From Coriobacteriaceae bacterium AF45-21 (lineage in GTDB: Bacteria > Actinomycetota > Coriobacteriia > Coriobacteriales > Coriobacteriaceae): 64,000 nt of DNA. The stretch covers positions 10,444 to 74,443 of the forward strand of contig JAQCYU010000007.1 in NCBI GenBank assembly GCA_027682925.1, in the 5' to 3' direction. Numbering within the stretch: position 1 is the first letter of the stretch; each line of letters starts with the position of its first letter. The position numbers and the translations under genes are program-made. This document shows positions 41,896 through 53,100 of this stretch, piece after piece. Under the pieces are notes generated by a model, which had not been told where the DNA came from, did no database searches, and worked only from the letters and a program-made list of their open reading frames with translations.

Positions 41896-42642
41896 ATGCT
41901 CGAAGGATTGTTTGACGCCGACCGCTGGTCGACGACATTTCAAAACATGGGGCCCTTCTGGGAGGGCTTTGGCGTGACGCTGCAGGTGGTCGTTGCCGGC
42001 CTGCTGCTGTCGCTGGTGCTGGGCACGCTGCTGGGCGTGTTCTCTACCACTCGCTCGCGCGTGCTGCGCGCCATAAGCCGCGTATACGTGGAGTTTTACC
42101 AGAACACCCCGTTGCCCGTACAGGTGCTCTTTATGTACATGGCCGGTCCGCAGTTTTTGCAGGCCATAACCGGTGCCGACCAGCCGGTGCGCATCGCGCC
42201 GTTCGTGCTGGGCTTCTTGGGCGTGGGTCTGTATCACGCGGCCTACATTTCGGAGGTCATCCGCACCGGTATCGAGGCGGTTCCGCGCGGTCAGATGGAG
42301 GCGGCCCAGAGCCAGGGCTTCACCCGTGCGCAGGCGTACTGGTACATCGTACTGCCCCAGACGTTCAAGATCATTCTGCCGCCGCTGTGTAACCAGGCGC
42401 TCAACCTGGTCAAGAACACGTCGGTGCTGGCGCTTGTGGCCGGCGGCGACCTTATGTACCGTTCCGACAACTTTGTGAGTCTGTACGGTTACCTGCAGGG
42501 ATACATCGTCTGCTGCCTTATGTACTTCATCATCTGCTTTCCGCTCGCCATGCTGGTTCAGTGGCTCGAGCGCCGCTCCAAGGAGCGTCCGCGCGGCGTG
42601 AGCCTGGCCGAGCTGGGGCTCGACAACGTAGAGGAGGCCTAG
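41896..42642 (+). CDS. Amino-acid ABC transporter permease
   Basis: 248 residues, HisM/GlnP family. Membrane segments include VTLQVVVAGLLLSLVLGTLL. The EAA loop reads GQMEAAQSQGFTRAQAYWYI, contacting the ATPase. YISEVIRTGIEAVPRG is typical. GGAAGGAATCAA decides the ATG at 41896. It should pair with the next gene to form the channel. Confidence 0.92.
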   Translation: MLEGLFDADRWSTTFQNMGPFWEGFGVTLQVVVAGLLLSLVLGTLLGVFSTTRSRVLRAISRVYVEFYQNTPLPVQVLFMYMAGPQFLQAITGADQPVRIAPFVLGFLGVGLYHAAYISEVIRTGIEAVPRGQMEAAQSQGFTRAQAYWYIVLPQTFKIILPPLCNQALNLVKNTSVLALVAGGDLMYRSDNFVSLYGYLQGYIVCCLMYFIICFPLAMLVQWLERRSKERPRGVSLAELGLDNVEEA

Positions 42643-42645
42643 CGC

Positions 42646-43284
42646 ATGGAAATCTTCAACGCGACCAACCTGCTCTACATTTGGGGCGGCTTTGTTAAGA
42701 CCATCGAGATCTCGGCGCTGTCGATCTTTTTCTCGCTCATCTTTGGTACGGTGCTGGCGCTCGTTAAAAGCTATGCGCCCCGCCCGTTCCGTATTCTGGT
42801 GAGCGCCTATATCGAGCTGTTCCGTTGCACGCCGAACCTGCTGTGGATCCTATTTATCTACTTTACCGTGCAGGGTTTGGACATTGTGATTTCGACCATC
42901 GCCTTTACGCTGTTTACCAGCGCCGTTATGGCCGAGATTGTGCGCGGCGGCCTCAACTCGATTCCGCGCGGCCAGTTTGAGGCGGCGCAGAGCCAGGGCT
43001 TCGGCTTCTTTGCCACCATGCGCTACATCATTCTGCCGCAGACGTTTAAGACGATCATTCCGGCGCTGTTTAGCCAGTGCACGACCGTCATTAAGGACAG
43101 CTCGTATCTTTCGGGTATTAACGTGGCCGAGCTCATGTACACGGCAAACGTCGTGATGGCCCACGCGATCGACCTGTCGCAGGTGCTTATGCTCTACGGC
43201 CTGGTGTTTGCGATGTACTTTGTGCTCAACTTTGGTATTTCGCTGCTGGTTCGCGCATATCAGAGGCGAATGGTGGCAGCGTAG
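42646..43284 (+). CDS. Amino-acid ABC transporter permease
   Basis: 212 residues, second HisM/GlnP-type permease. The first membrane region is TIEISALSIFFSLIFGTVL; the EAA loop reads GQFEAAQSQGFGFFATMRYI. The start lies three bases after the stop of the first permease, so the two are coupled. It is the last gene of the importer. Confidence 0.92.
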   Translation: MEIFNATNLLYIWGGFVKTIEISALSIFFSLIFGTVLALVKSYAPRPFRILVSAYIELFRCTPNLLWILFIYFTVQGLDIVISTIAFTLFTSAVMAEIVRGGLNSIPRGQFEAAQSQGFGFFATMRYIILPQTFKTIIPALFSQCTTVIKDSSYLSGINVAELMYTANVVMAHAIDLSQVLMLYGLVFAMYFVLNFGISLLVRAYQRRMVAA

Positions 43285-43285
43285 A

Positions 43286-43316
43286 ATGTGGCAAAGGGAC
43301 AGCCCCTTTGTCACAT
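43286..43316 (+). repeat. GGGACAG hairpin repeat
   Basis: ATGTGGCAAAGGG pairs with CCCTTTGTCACAT with one mismatch around ACAGC. It lies between the permease stop and the next ribosome site. Confidence 0.65.
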
Positions 43317-43332
43317 AGAGAAAGGAATCGCG

Positions 43333-43956
43333 ATGAGCGATCTGGAGAATAAGAAGAATCCTGTGGTCATTACCATCGCGCGCGACTTTGGCGCCGAGGG
43401 CCACGAGATTGGTCGCATGCTTGCCGACGAGTTGGGGATTCCGCTGTATGACAACGAGCTGCTGGTGCGTGCGTCGCTGCGCGCGGGCGAGTCGCTCGAT
43501 AAGATGGCCGCCTACGACGAGCGTCTGGCCGTGGAGAACATGGCGTTTCTGCCCGACCGCTACGATGCGCGTTCGTACTCGGACAAGTTGTTCCAGAAGA
43601 TGAGCCAGGTGATTTTGGACCTGGGCGAGACCGAGAGCTGCATTATCGAGGGTCGTCTGTCCGATTATCTGCTGCGCAATAATCCCAACCATATTGCCGT
43701 GCTGGTGACCGCCCCCTTTGAGGACCGCGTCGAGATCGTACGCAAGAAGCGTGGTCTCAACAAAAAGAAGGGTGCCAAGCTGGTCAAGCAGCAGCAGAAG
43801 GCGCGCGAGGCGTTCTATAAGCGCTACAGTGCCGGCAAGTGGAAGATGACGAGCGGTAAAGACATCGTCGTCAACCGCGCCAAGCTGGGCCGCGAGGGCT
43901 GCAAGGACGTCATCGCCGCGGCCTACCGCTACAAAGTAGCGCAGCTCGAAGGCTAA
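43333..43956 (+). CDS. Cytidylate kinase-like protein
   Basis: 207 residues. NPVVITIARDFGAEGHEIGR is the start of the cytidylate-kinase-like family (distinct from classical Cmk). ETESCIIEGRLSDYLL and NHIAVLVTAPFEDRVEIV follow. The P-loop is atypical, as usual in this group. Physiological substrate is unknown. AAAGGAATCGCG decides the ATG at 43333. A hairpin with a T-run follows. Confidence 0.85.
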   Translation: MSDLENKKNPVVITIARDFGAEGHEIGRMLADELGIPLYDNELLVRASLRAGESLDKMAAYDERLAVENMAFLPDRYDARSYSDKLFQKMSQVILDLGETESCIIEGRLSDYLLRNNPNHIAVLVTAPFEDRVEIVRKKRGLNKKKGAKLVKQQQKAREAFYKRYSAGKWKMTSGKDIVVNRAKLGREGCKDVIAAAYRYKVAQLEG

Positions 43957-43962
43957 CCGACC

Positions 43963-44010
43963 AAACCACCACAAGGGGGACACAGGCACCTTTGTGGTGG
44001 TTTTTGTTTT
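43963..44010 (+). terminator. Terminator formed by a GGGACAG-family repeat
   Basis: AAACCACCACAAGG pairs with CCTTTGTGGTGGTTT around GGGACACAGGCA, followed by TTTTTGTTTT. It ends the kinase-like gene and touches the stop of the convergent LuxR gene. Confidence 0.75.
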
Positions 44011-45415
44011 AGGCCGAGGGAAAGGCCTTGGTGAGACCGGCGCGCGTCTGCGTGTCGGTCTTTTGATAAATGGAGCTCAGGTGGCGCTGTACCATGCGCA
44101 TCGAGATGCCGAGCTCCTCGGCGATCTGCTTGAGCGGGCGTTCATCCTGGGTCACGGCTATGAGCACGTCGACTTCGCGCGGGGTGAGAGCGTGGTTGAC
44201 GATGAAGACCTGACGCTGCTCCTCGATACTCGGTGCTGCCAGTGCCTCCTCGGCAAGCTGTTGATGTTCGCGCTCCTGCTCGGTTTGGGGCAGGCGGAAC
44301 AAGCCGGCTGCCACGAATGCTGCGCAGGCGGCGACGAGAAGCACGACCGCGCCAATCATGATGAGGGCGACGTTGCCAGAGGTCACAAGCGCAAGCGAGA
44401 CGCCCGACGTGGTGAACGCGCACACGTTATTGGCCGCACGGCCCATGCCGGCCCAGAAGGCGGGCACGTGCATGCGCGGTGCCAGCTGAGTAAACGTGGC
44501 GGTAAAGAACGTGACGAAAAAGCCCGAGCTCAGGTAAAAGACGACAAGGCCCAGGTTGGGATCGGCGCCGGCTTCCACGGCCAGGATGGAAATGGTCGAG
44601 AGCACGGCGATGCCGAGCATGACAAGTCCCATGTATCGGCGCTCGGCAAGATCAAAGATAATGCCGGCGGCAAGGCCGCTCGCCGCCAAAAAGAGGCGCG
44701 GCCATGTTTGCACGGCAATGGTGCCGTGGGCGTTGGAGAGCGTGACCACGTTGTCGAGGGTCGAGAACAAGCAGGCCAGAATCATGACGAGCGCGATGCT
44801 CCAACACGCCTGCTTGGCAAGGGCGTGCGATGGCTCAACAAAGGGATTGATGGCGGAGCTTGAGCTCTCGGCAGCCTTTTGGGAAACGACGCCGAGGGCG
44901 GAGATGGCGATCGTCGCTGTGCCAAGGACGATGAGCTCTGCAATGCCGCCGCAATTGAGCAGGTTGATGGCGAACTGCATCAAGATGCCCGCGGCATAGG
45001 CTGCTCCCGCACCGGTGGCGAGCTTGGGATCGTCTTGAAACGCCAGTGAAAAGGCGTGGTGCGCAGCGGCGCCCAGCAGGCCGAGTCCATAGAATGCCAC
45101 GCAGCCCAAAATCTCGAGCGCAAGCAGGTCTGTGGGGGACTGAATTTGGGTTAGGCCCACGATGGCGATGGGAACGGCGGCGGTGTTGACGGCTGCCAAT
45201 GAGTGGCCTTTGCGCTGTGCGAGCCCGAGCAGCGGCGCATATCCGATAAAGCCGAGTACGCTGGCGCCCAGAATAAAGCCCTGTGCGAGCACAACGCGCT
45301 CGGCGCCGGCGAGTAGCCCGATATTGATATCGAAGCGAAACTCGGCAGCAAGGAAGGCGAAGGTAAACAGCGCGAGTGCCAGAAGCGCGTTGATTTTAGG
45401 CTTACTCAGGTTCAA
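44009..45415 (-). CDS. LuxR-family regulator with multi-helix membrane domain
   Basis: 468 residues. The first 390 residues contain about twelve hydrophobic segments, resembling an MFS-type transporter (INALLALALFTFAFLAAEF, GRAANNVCAFTTSGVSLA). The last 65 form a LuxR helix-turn-helix: LTPREVDVLIAVTQDERPLK and GISMRMVQRHLSSIYQKT. Such fusions are common in gut Coriobacteriia and may sense a small molecule at the membrane. The start is a TTG at 45415 with GAAGGA seven bases upstream. It is divergent from three surface-protein genes and is their most obvious candidate regulator. Confidence 0.88.
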   Translation of the reverse strand: MNLSKPKINALLALALFTFAFLAAEFRFDINIGLLAGAERVVLAQGFILGASVLGFIGYAPLLGLAQRKGHSLAAVNTAAVPIAIVGLTQIQSPTDLLALEILGCVAFYGLGLLGAAAHHAFSLAFQDDPKLATGAGAAYAAGILMQFAINLLNCGGIAELIVLGTATIAISALGVVSQKAAESSSSAINPFVEPSHALAKQACWSIALVMILACLFSTLDNVVTLSNAHGTIAVQTWPRLFLAASGLAAGIIFDLAERRYMGLVMLGIAVLSTISILAVEAGADPNLGLVVFYLSSGFFVTFFTATFTQLAPRMHVPAFWAGMGRAANNVCAFTTSGVSLALVTSGNVALIMIGAVVLLVAACAAFVAAGLFRLPQTEQEREHQQLAEEALAAPSIEEQRQVFIVNHALTPREVDVLIAVTQDERPLKQIAEELGISMRMVQRHLSSIYQKTDTQTRAGLTKAFPSA

Positions 45416-45632
45416 GAACGGTCCTTCGGGTGGACGAATAATCGTGTCCTCGATTGTAGACCAAGTCGGTAGGGGGTGGGCCTTTCGGGGGGGGGCGGGG
45501 CGCGCTTGGCAATAGCGTGCTCGTTGCCTTTTGCGCTGGCAGGTGCGCCACATGAGAATTTGTGCCCCAGGATCCGGATATCTTCCCGTAACATGGTGTT
45601 ATAGAAGCACCCCTTACGACAAGGAGGCTCAC

Positions 45633-47245
45633 ATGCGAAAGCAAATCCATGACAACCCAATCGACCACGGCCACTCGTGCACGCTCTCCCACGGAACATG
45701 GCGCCGCGTGGGCGCAAAACTTGCTTGCGCGGGGCCTGCGCGCTCATGGCCGGCCAGCTGCTGCTGCCGAGCGTGGCGCTCGCCGCCGACTGGGTCAACG
45801 TCGGCGGCACGCAGTACGACAGGGGCACGGTCGCCGGCGATGAGGCCGGAACGTGGTCCTGGGACGGTGCCGACGACATGAAGCTCAACGGCTACGACGG
45901 CGGCTCCATCGGCGCCAAGGGCAACCTCACCATCGGCGTGACGGGCACCAACACCGTCACGGCCGACGCCGGGCAGAGCGCCATTGCTGTTAAGAACGGT
46001 AACCTTGCCATTACCGGCGACGGCACCCTTAATGCGACGGCTCAGACCGATGCGATTGCGGCGGAAGGCGACGGCAATGCGGGTGGCGATGTGACCATCA
46101 GCGGCGCCAACGTCAACGTGACGGCTTCGGGCGCAGTGAACAGTGCGACGGGCATTCGCGCGACGGCCGGCAGCGTGACGATCGATAAGGGCGCCGATGT
46201 CAAAATCGAGGCAAAATCGGCGGAAGGATCTTGGCGTCCAACGGTGGGCACCTACGGTATCTTTGCCGATAACCTTCCCAGTAGACACGCTGCTCAGGAA
46301 GGCGAGCAGGAAGAACCGGATTATGTCTCCGTGCACGGGGGCGACGTCACGATCGATGCCGCCAACCTGTCGATCAAGACAGCCGATGCCTGGCAGGTTT
46401 CTGTGTGCATCAATACGGTCGGTATCAAAAAGAATACCCTCATGAAAATCGTCAACGGAGCCGATGTCGCGCTTTCCGCCGGCAGTGCGGCTTCGCTCTC
46501 GGCGGGCATCAGCGCGCGTTCGCAAAGCGGTGCGGTGTGGATGTTTGTCGAGGAGTCGAATCTTACGTCTCGAAGCCTGTCTGCTGCAAACGGCATCGAT
46601 GCCGTCCGCAATCAAAGTTTTGGAATCATGGCAGAGGCAAACACCGGGTTTGAAACGCCTCGTATCAAGATTCGCAAATCGAAGATTGAGGCTTCGGGCG
46701 CGACTGCGGGAATCTATGCGATCAACTGCAACGACGCGACTGCGACGCTGTTCCGTGCCGCGAGGATTGATTTGGGCTGGGGCGAGTCGCGCGGGAACGC
46801 GATGATTACGACTCCGACGGATGGTGCCGTGCGCGATGTGAAAAAGGTTGTTGATACGGGGAAATGGCCGAGCTCCCAGAACGGGCAGGTCGTCGGTGTT
46901 GCCGGTCCGTCTGCTATTACGGATATCGTCGGTTCTGCCGAGGTCGCCCATGATGTAGTGATTGATTTTGGAGACGGGCAGGAGCCGGAGCCGACACCGG
47001 AGCCCGATCCCGATCCTATGCCCAATCCCGAGCAGAAGCCTGACCTCAAGCCCGTAGACAAGGACGCAAAGACCACCACGACGGTCACCAAGACCGTTAC
47101 GACCAAGACTGCTGCCGCCAAAAACGGTTCCGGCGCCCTAGCCGCCACAGGCGATAGCGCCGCGACGGCGGCAGCGGCCCTCGGAATCGCCGGCGCGTCC
47201 GTTATCGGCGCTGGCTTCGTCGCGTCCAAGCGCCGCAACCGCTAG
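45633..47245 (+). CDS. Wall-anchored beta-helix-like surface protein (apparent frameshift)
   Basis: About 537 residues. Signal peptide GACALMAGQLLLPSVALA after a long polar N-terminus that matches the next gene. The mature part has repeated units such as GNLTIGVTGTNTVTADAGQS, GNLAITGDGTLNA and GDVTISGANVNVTASG, a pattern expected for a right-handed beta-helix. A proline-rich linker (EPEPTPEPDPDPMPNPE) and a sorting signal LAATGD, membrane helix and basic tail (SKRRNR) follow. One G is missing in GGGG at 45731-45734. AAGGAGG precedes ATG 45633. It may be an adhesin or polysaccharide-binding protein. Confidence 0.8.
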
Positions 47246-47330
47246 CGCAAGCTTTCATAGCCATTTTCAGCCGCCGCGTGAGCATAAATGTCCTCGCGGC
47301 GGCTCTTTGTATTTCCGCAGGTAGAGGCCT

Positions 47331-47350
47331 AGGTTCGTAGATGCGAACCT
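47331..47350. promoter_or_regulatory. Palindrome upstream of the second surface gene
   Basis: AGGTTCG and CGAACCT with a 6-base spacer, preceded by CGCAGGTAGA. The same arrangement occurs upstream of the third surface gene at 50074-50107. Confidence 0.5.
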
Positions 47351-47389
47351 TGGAGTATAGAGTCATTTGTCGCATCTTGGTTGTACAGG

Positions 47390-47424
47390 ACCACCACAAA
47401 GGGGACAGGCACCTTTGTGGTGGT
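47390..47424 (+). repeat. GGGACAG hairpin repeat
   Basis: ACCACCACAAAGG pairs with CCTTTGTGGTGGT perfectly over 13 bases around GGACAGGCA. It lies 27 bases before the surface gene start, without a T-run. Confidence 0.7.
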
Positions 47425-47450
47425 ATGGCCCATCGACCAAGGAGGCCGTT

Positions 47451-49831
47451 ATGTACGGAAACCACTTTGACAAGCAAACCCAACGCGAGCGTACCTGCTC
47501 GCTGGTTCACGGTACTTGGCGTTGTGTGGGTGCCAAAATCGCTTGCGCTGGCGCGTGTGCGCTTATGGTCGGCCAGCTGCTGCTGCCGAGCGTGGCGCTG
47601 GCGACGGAATGCGCCGATCCCGCCGCTGGGACGGATGAGGTTGCCGCGGCTCCGGTAACGCCGACGGTTGCGGAGGATACGGCTGCAACGACCGCACCAG
47701 CTGCTTCGACCGCGCCTGCAACCGATGCTGCTCCGGCGGCGCAAGCCACCGCTGAGCCTCAGCAGACGGCCCCGACTGGCGCCACCGATGAATCCAACGA
47801 TGCGGCACCCGCTGAACAAAATACTCCCAGCGACAACGCCGCCACGCCGGCGAATGACGCCATCATGCCCTGCGGTGTGACCGATGTTGTTGGCGGCAGC
47901 GGCGTTAGGGTCAATATTACGGTGCGGAACAATTACACCGACATCAAGAAAGAAGAAACGATTGAGTATGTGAAGGGGATTGCCCTTGTAGATGGAGACC
48001 AGTCTGCTCTCGATGGTAGCGCTTTGACTTTTATCGGCCTGGGGGACTTGATCGTCCATGCGGCGTATGACAGTGCGAGCAATAAAACAACGCTTACCCT
48101 GGATATCAGCAAGATTCAGAGACAGAAGGAGGAGCAGAAGTACTTTACGGAGTACAAGGAGAATAAGTCCAAGATGACGACCACCTATGATGGATCCAAG
48201 CTTACGTATACGGGTACAGAGCCCGGGAATATCATCATCGGTGATCCGGACGACGCCTTTAAAGGAGACACCGAGGCGACCGGGAAACCCACTATTAACG
48301 AGATCCGGGATGACTACTACACCCGCACCCATGTCTACGAGAGGGCGTGCCTTGTTGTCCCGGCAGCGGAATCAGAATCGGAATCCATCTCCTTTGCCAA
48401 TGTTCAGAATACGAACTTCAATTGGCAGCTGGATACTGGTCCGCAGGCGACGGCAGGTGTCCCTAACTACGATGCAGATAAATACGAAATCGCTTATGAA
48501 TGCTGGCAGGAATTTGAAAACAACGAACCCGTTGCTGCCTGGTATTCCGATAACGGCTCACATGGTTCCCTGCCGACTATTACAAAGTTTAAAAGCGGGA
48601 AAGAGTACGTGTATTCTCTTATGCTGAAGCCAAAAGACGGATATTCCTTCAGCGATGAAACCGTTGTTACCGTAAACGGGGAAACCGTAAAGTCGAGTCT
48701 AAGCGGAGAATTCCTGTATGTCCCTGCTATTAAAACAATTACGATGCCTGCTTCGTCGGAAAACGAAGCTCTTGAGAATCTAAACGTCAACGATGTGAAA
48801 ACCGACTGCGCGCCCGGCGAGGCGCCGCGTGCGACCGCGACGATTCCTGCCGCCGATGCCGATAAGTATGAGATCGCCTATGAGTGCTGGGAAGAGATGG
48901 ATGGCAGCGACCCTGCGGAGCTCAAGCCCGTTGCCTTCTGGTATTCCGACCCTGCCAAGTATCCGACGGGCGCGAGGAGGATCGAACACTTCGAAGAGGG
49001 CAAGTTCTACATGTACTCCGTTGAGCTGAGGCTCAAGGGCGACAATACCGTGGCCGATGACTGCATGATGTACGTCAACGGTCATTGGGCGCACCACATC
49101 AAGACCGTCAACGGCGTCTTCGCGCCAAACGCTGACAATATGCTGTGCGAGCAGCCGATCGACGAATGGCGGGCCATCGACGTTATCGAGATCAACGGCG
49201 CCACGACCATCTTCAAGGCGGGCGATAAGCCGGTCTTTACGGCGAATGTTCCGACGGGTTCCAACTCCCTTCCTCAGTGTGAGTTCTGGACGGGCAGCGA
49301 TGGCAGCGAAGTGAACTCTCAGAAGTTCTGGGATCAGAACATTACAAACCACATCGATGCTTTTAAGCCTGGCGTGACCTATCGCTACGGCATCTACCTC
49401 AAGTCCGCGCGCGCTTCTACTTCACGCCCGACACCAAGCTGGTGATCAACGGCCAGGAGTGCGGCTACCAGGTCGCGGATAGCGTATCCGATGAGGACAG
49501 CGGCTGGATCTACACCCTGTGGCTCAACACCGATTTGACGTTTACGCCCGAAGCCACGCCGACCCCCGATCCGCAGCCTACGCCGGATCCCAAGCCGACG
49601 CCGCAGCCTGAGGTTAAGCCTGAGACCAAGCCCGAGGTGAAGCCCGCGGCCAAGCCGGCCACGACAACCGCCACGACCAAGACGGTTGAGAAAACCACGC
49701 AGGCCAAGAAGGGCGATGCTGTCCTGGCTACCACGGGGGATACCACCGCGATGACGGTCGCCGCCCTAGGCATCGCCGGCGCAACCGTAGCCGCCGCCGG
49801 CCTCGCCGCGACCAAGCGCCGCAAGCATTAG
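47451..49831 (+). CDS. Wall-anchored repeat surface protein (apparent frameshift)
   Basis: About 793 residues. Signal peptide GACALMVGQLLLPSVALA is nearly identical to that of the preceding gene. An Ala/Thr/Pro-rich region (50-150) follows, then three related units of about 110 residues; two share DADKYEIAYECW plus a later FWYSD or AWYSD, and the third has LPQCEFWTGSDGS. A Pro/Lys linker (TPDPQPTPDPKPTPQPE), a sorting signal LATTGD, a membrane helix and TKRRKH end it. One G is missing near 49406; restoring it gives KSGARFYFTPDTKLVING. AAGGAGG precedes the ATG. Probably an adhesin; no enzyme motif is seen. Confidence 0.8.
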
Positions 49832-49867
49832 AGCTGGGTGACGGCTCTCGTTCTCGGCCTCAGCAAA

Positions 49868-50005
49868 ATCTCAATCTGTAACACCAAACTGCCCAAAACG
49901 GCTCTAGATGTTACAGATTGAGATGAACCGAATGGCCGCCAATCTAATGTCTCGATCTGTAACACCAAGCGGGGAATTTGACCTCTAACTGTTACAGCTC
50001 GAGAC
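49868..50005. repeat. Two TGTTACAG hairpins
   Basis: Hairpin A: ATCTCAATCTGTAACA (49868-49883) with TGTTACAGATTGAGAT (49909-49924), a perfect 16-base stem. Hairpin B: GTCTCGATCTGTAACA (49949-49964) with TGTTACAGCTCGAGAC (49990-50005), one mismatch. The two share the same core, and three more lie at 56852-57068. The gap 49832-50166 holds no gene. Confidence 0.8.
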
Positions 50006-50026
50006 AAACTGGCCGGCCAAGTCCAG

Positions 50027-50107
50027 AACCGCCACAAAGGCGCCTGTCCCTTTTGTGGTGGTTTGCGCAGGTAGAACGGTAGGTTCGTATATATGAACCT
50101 ACCGTTC
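50027..50107. repeat. GGGACAG hairpin plus palindrome upstream of the third surface gene
   Basis: AACCGCCACAAAGG (50027-50040) pairs with CCTTTTGTGGTGGTT (50049-50063) around CGCCTGTCC. Immediately after, GAACGGTAGGTTC (50074-50086) pairs perfectly with GAACCTACCGTTC (50095-50107). The second hairpin matches the one at 47331-47350 in sequence context (GCAGGTAGA...TAGGTTCGTA). Confidence 0.65.
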
Positions 50108-50166
50108 GCTTTGTTTTTGGACAACGATTACGCTGGATGACTTTTGGTTTCAGGAAAGGAACGACC

Positions 50167-53100
50167 ATGAGGTGGACCACTGTTCGAGCGCTTTGCCGCC
50201 GCCTGACCGTTGCCGCGGTGACCCTCACCATGGTGACGGGTTCGTTGCCCGCGGGCGCGTTTGCCGAGACCCTCACCACCGACGGCACTTTTGTGCAGAC
50301 GGATAACGGCCAAGCAGCCGACGCCGCTCCCGCCGATTCGGCTGACGCCCAAACGTCAGACTCTGCTTCCGCCGACACCGCGCCCGATGCCGGCGCTGCC
50401 GACCCCACAGCGCTCGATGCCGGTGACACCCCTACGCCCCCGGCCTTCGAGATTGCATCGGCGGCGGGCCTGACGGGCGCCGGGCAGACCGAGAGCACAC
50501 CTGCGGGTACGCTTGCCACCGATCTTGTCGAGGGCAAGGAGCTCGCCGAACAGCAGAAGCAGGAGGAGACCGCCGAAGCCGAAGCAACCTGGAATGAGGA
50601 TCTTGGGCTCTGGATGACCTCGAAGGGCGCCACGGGCGTAAAGGACGAATACGACGATGGCTACGTGGCCGGCGAGCAGACCCCCGCGCAGTACTACTTC
50701 TCGATTGATAGCCTCACCAACGAAATTTCTATCGAGTATGGCGACGCGGGCATTACCACGTTGGAGGTGCCCTCGACCATCGACGACAAAAATGTCGTAA
50801 GCCTTACGGGTATGGGAAGCGCTGCGCTCACATCGATCACCTTCGCCCCTAATTCGCATGTCCGCTCGGTTGGAGGCTTGGGCGGCAGCAGCATCAAAGA
50901 GATCGCACTGCCCGATTCGGTCGAGGAGCTCAAGAGCTATGCATTCTACAAAAGCAAGACGCTCCAAACGGTAACCTGGCCCAACAACGCGGCCTTTACC
51001 ACGATTCCCGAGCAGGCCTTTAAGGAATGTGAACAACTTGACGACAATGTGGTGGCAACGCTGCCGCCTTCGGTCAAAACTATCGACTATCTTGTATTCG
51101 CCTATTGCGGCGTGCCGCAGTTCTATGTCTCGGACACAACGGTACTCACCTTTACGCAGATCGATGTGCCTGGCACGGTGGAGCGGATTGAGCGCTATGC
51201 CTTTGAAGGGTGCTCCTTTGTGTCGTCGGTGACGATCGGCGACGGCGTTAAATATATCGGAGCGCACGCGTTCGCCTCTCTTGATCCTGCGATTGCCGGC
51301 AAAGAGATTGTGCTACCCAAAAGCGTGGAAATGATAGAGTGGGGGGCTTTTGAGAACACGAGATACGGAAACGAGACGAACAGTAATGCCGTTGCCCTGC
51401 GCGTGATGAACCCCGATCTTCAGTTTGGTGAGGCGGGCTATTCGGGCGACTATAATGAGCGCGTGACAATCGATGGCGTAACGTATGCGATTCCCTTTAG
51501 TGAAGGCCAGACCATCTATGCCTATGCGACCGATTCGACTGGCAACCCCTCGATGGTAAAAAAGTTTGCCGATGCCGTGGCCGATCGCAAGGACTCCGTC
51601 GATTCCTCGAAGCCTGCCTACACGTTTGAGTGGATGGGCGAGGCGGCCCAGGTGACGGGCAAACTTCCCCAGGGCGCGGCGGCCGTGCTCGTGCAGGCGG
51701 GGCAGTCCACGCCGCTGGCGGTTGGCGATGACGGCAGCTTTACAGCGGACGCTCTCTCCAAGACAGCAGCCACCCTGCGCATTTCGCTCAGCGGTTACTA
51801 TGACATGGTGCTGGCGCGCCCGGGCGACCAGATGACGGGCACATGGAATATCGGAGAGATTAAGGCGGAGGACTTTACCAAGATTCCGGCCTCGCGCGCG
51901 ATTGAGCTCAACGTGGGATATCTTGAACCGATTGTGGGCCAGGATAAAACTGAGCGGATTGAGCTCGACAGTCTCGATAACATCGATCTGACGGTGAAGA
52001 GCGGCGGCAAGACGCTCAAACCTGCCAAGGGTGACAAAGAAAACGACTTCCGTATCCAGGGCACAGCACTCGTGGTGTCGCAGGCCATTGCCGACGCGGA
52101 CCAGGATCTGGAGATAACGCTCGAGCCCAAAGACAGCCTCAGGCTGGGTGGGGCGACGGCGACGGTGAAGCCTTCGGCCGGCAAGGTCGATATCGACTTG
52201 AAGCCCTGGGGTACGGCGACGGTCACGACCAAGGGCGACTACCAGGCGCCAACCGCGTGCTGGTGTTCCGTACGTCCGACGGCAAGCTAGTCGCCGACGG
52301 TGTCACCTATCTGATGGGTTACGAAGACGATGGCACCACGCCTATCATGAAGGCCGAGACGCCGCGCCTTAAGGCCGGTTCGTACACCATCGTCGCCTTT
52401 AACAAGACGAGCTACGACATCCAAGCGACGAGCTATTCCACGTTTAGCCGCCTAGGGCTGACCGTGGGTAAGCATATCGCGCAAAAGCAGGTGAAGATTG
52501 AGGACGGCAAACAGCTCGACGTGACGCTCGACGTCCCCACGTTTGACGTGGAGACGTATCGTGCCGAGCGTGGGCTGACGGCGGGCTCGGTTATCGCTGA
52601 TTCGTCCGCGGTCGTTGGCGTGGAGACCGAGCTGTGCATTCATTACGAGCTCAAGGACAGCCAGGCTGCCAAGATTGAGATTCCGCTGGCCAAGGATGCC
52701 GTCGAGGATGCGTCCGCTGGCTCTCGCGATCCCAGCGATAGCTCCCATACATGGTGGACTGACGCGACGTGGGAGGGCGATAACCTCGTTCTCAATATGA
52801 AGAAGGGCATGGGCGCCGATGTGTTTGTGCGCTTTAAGCCTAAGGCCGCAGGCATCTATGCCATCTCGCCGCTTATTACGCTGGGCGAGGTGACATTGCC
52901 GCTGGGAAGTACCACACTCGAGGTTAGCGGATCGCGCATCGAGGTCGACAACACCGATGTTCACAGCCTGCTGGGCAATGTGGCCTACGTTTATGCGGCG
53001 CCGGGCAAGAGCGTGCAGCTCACCGTGGGGACGGGCTCGTCGGCTGCAAAGTACACCGGCAAGACCAATAAACTCGGCCGTGCCAAGATTGAATACGAGC

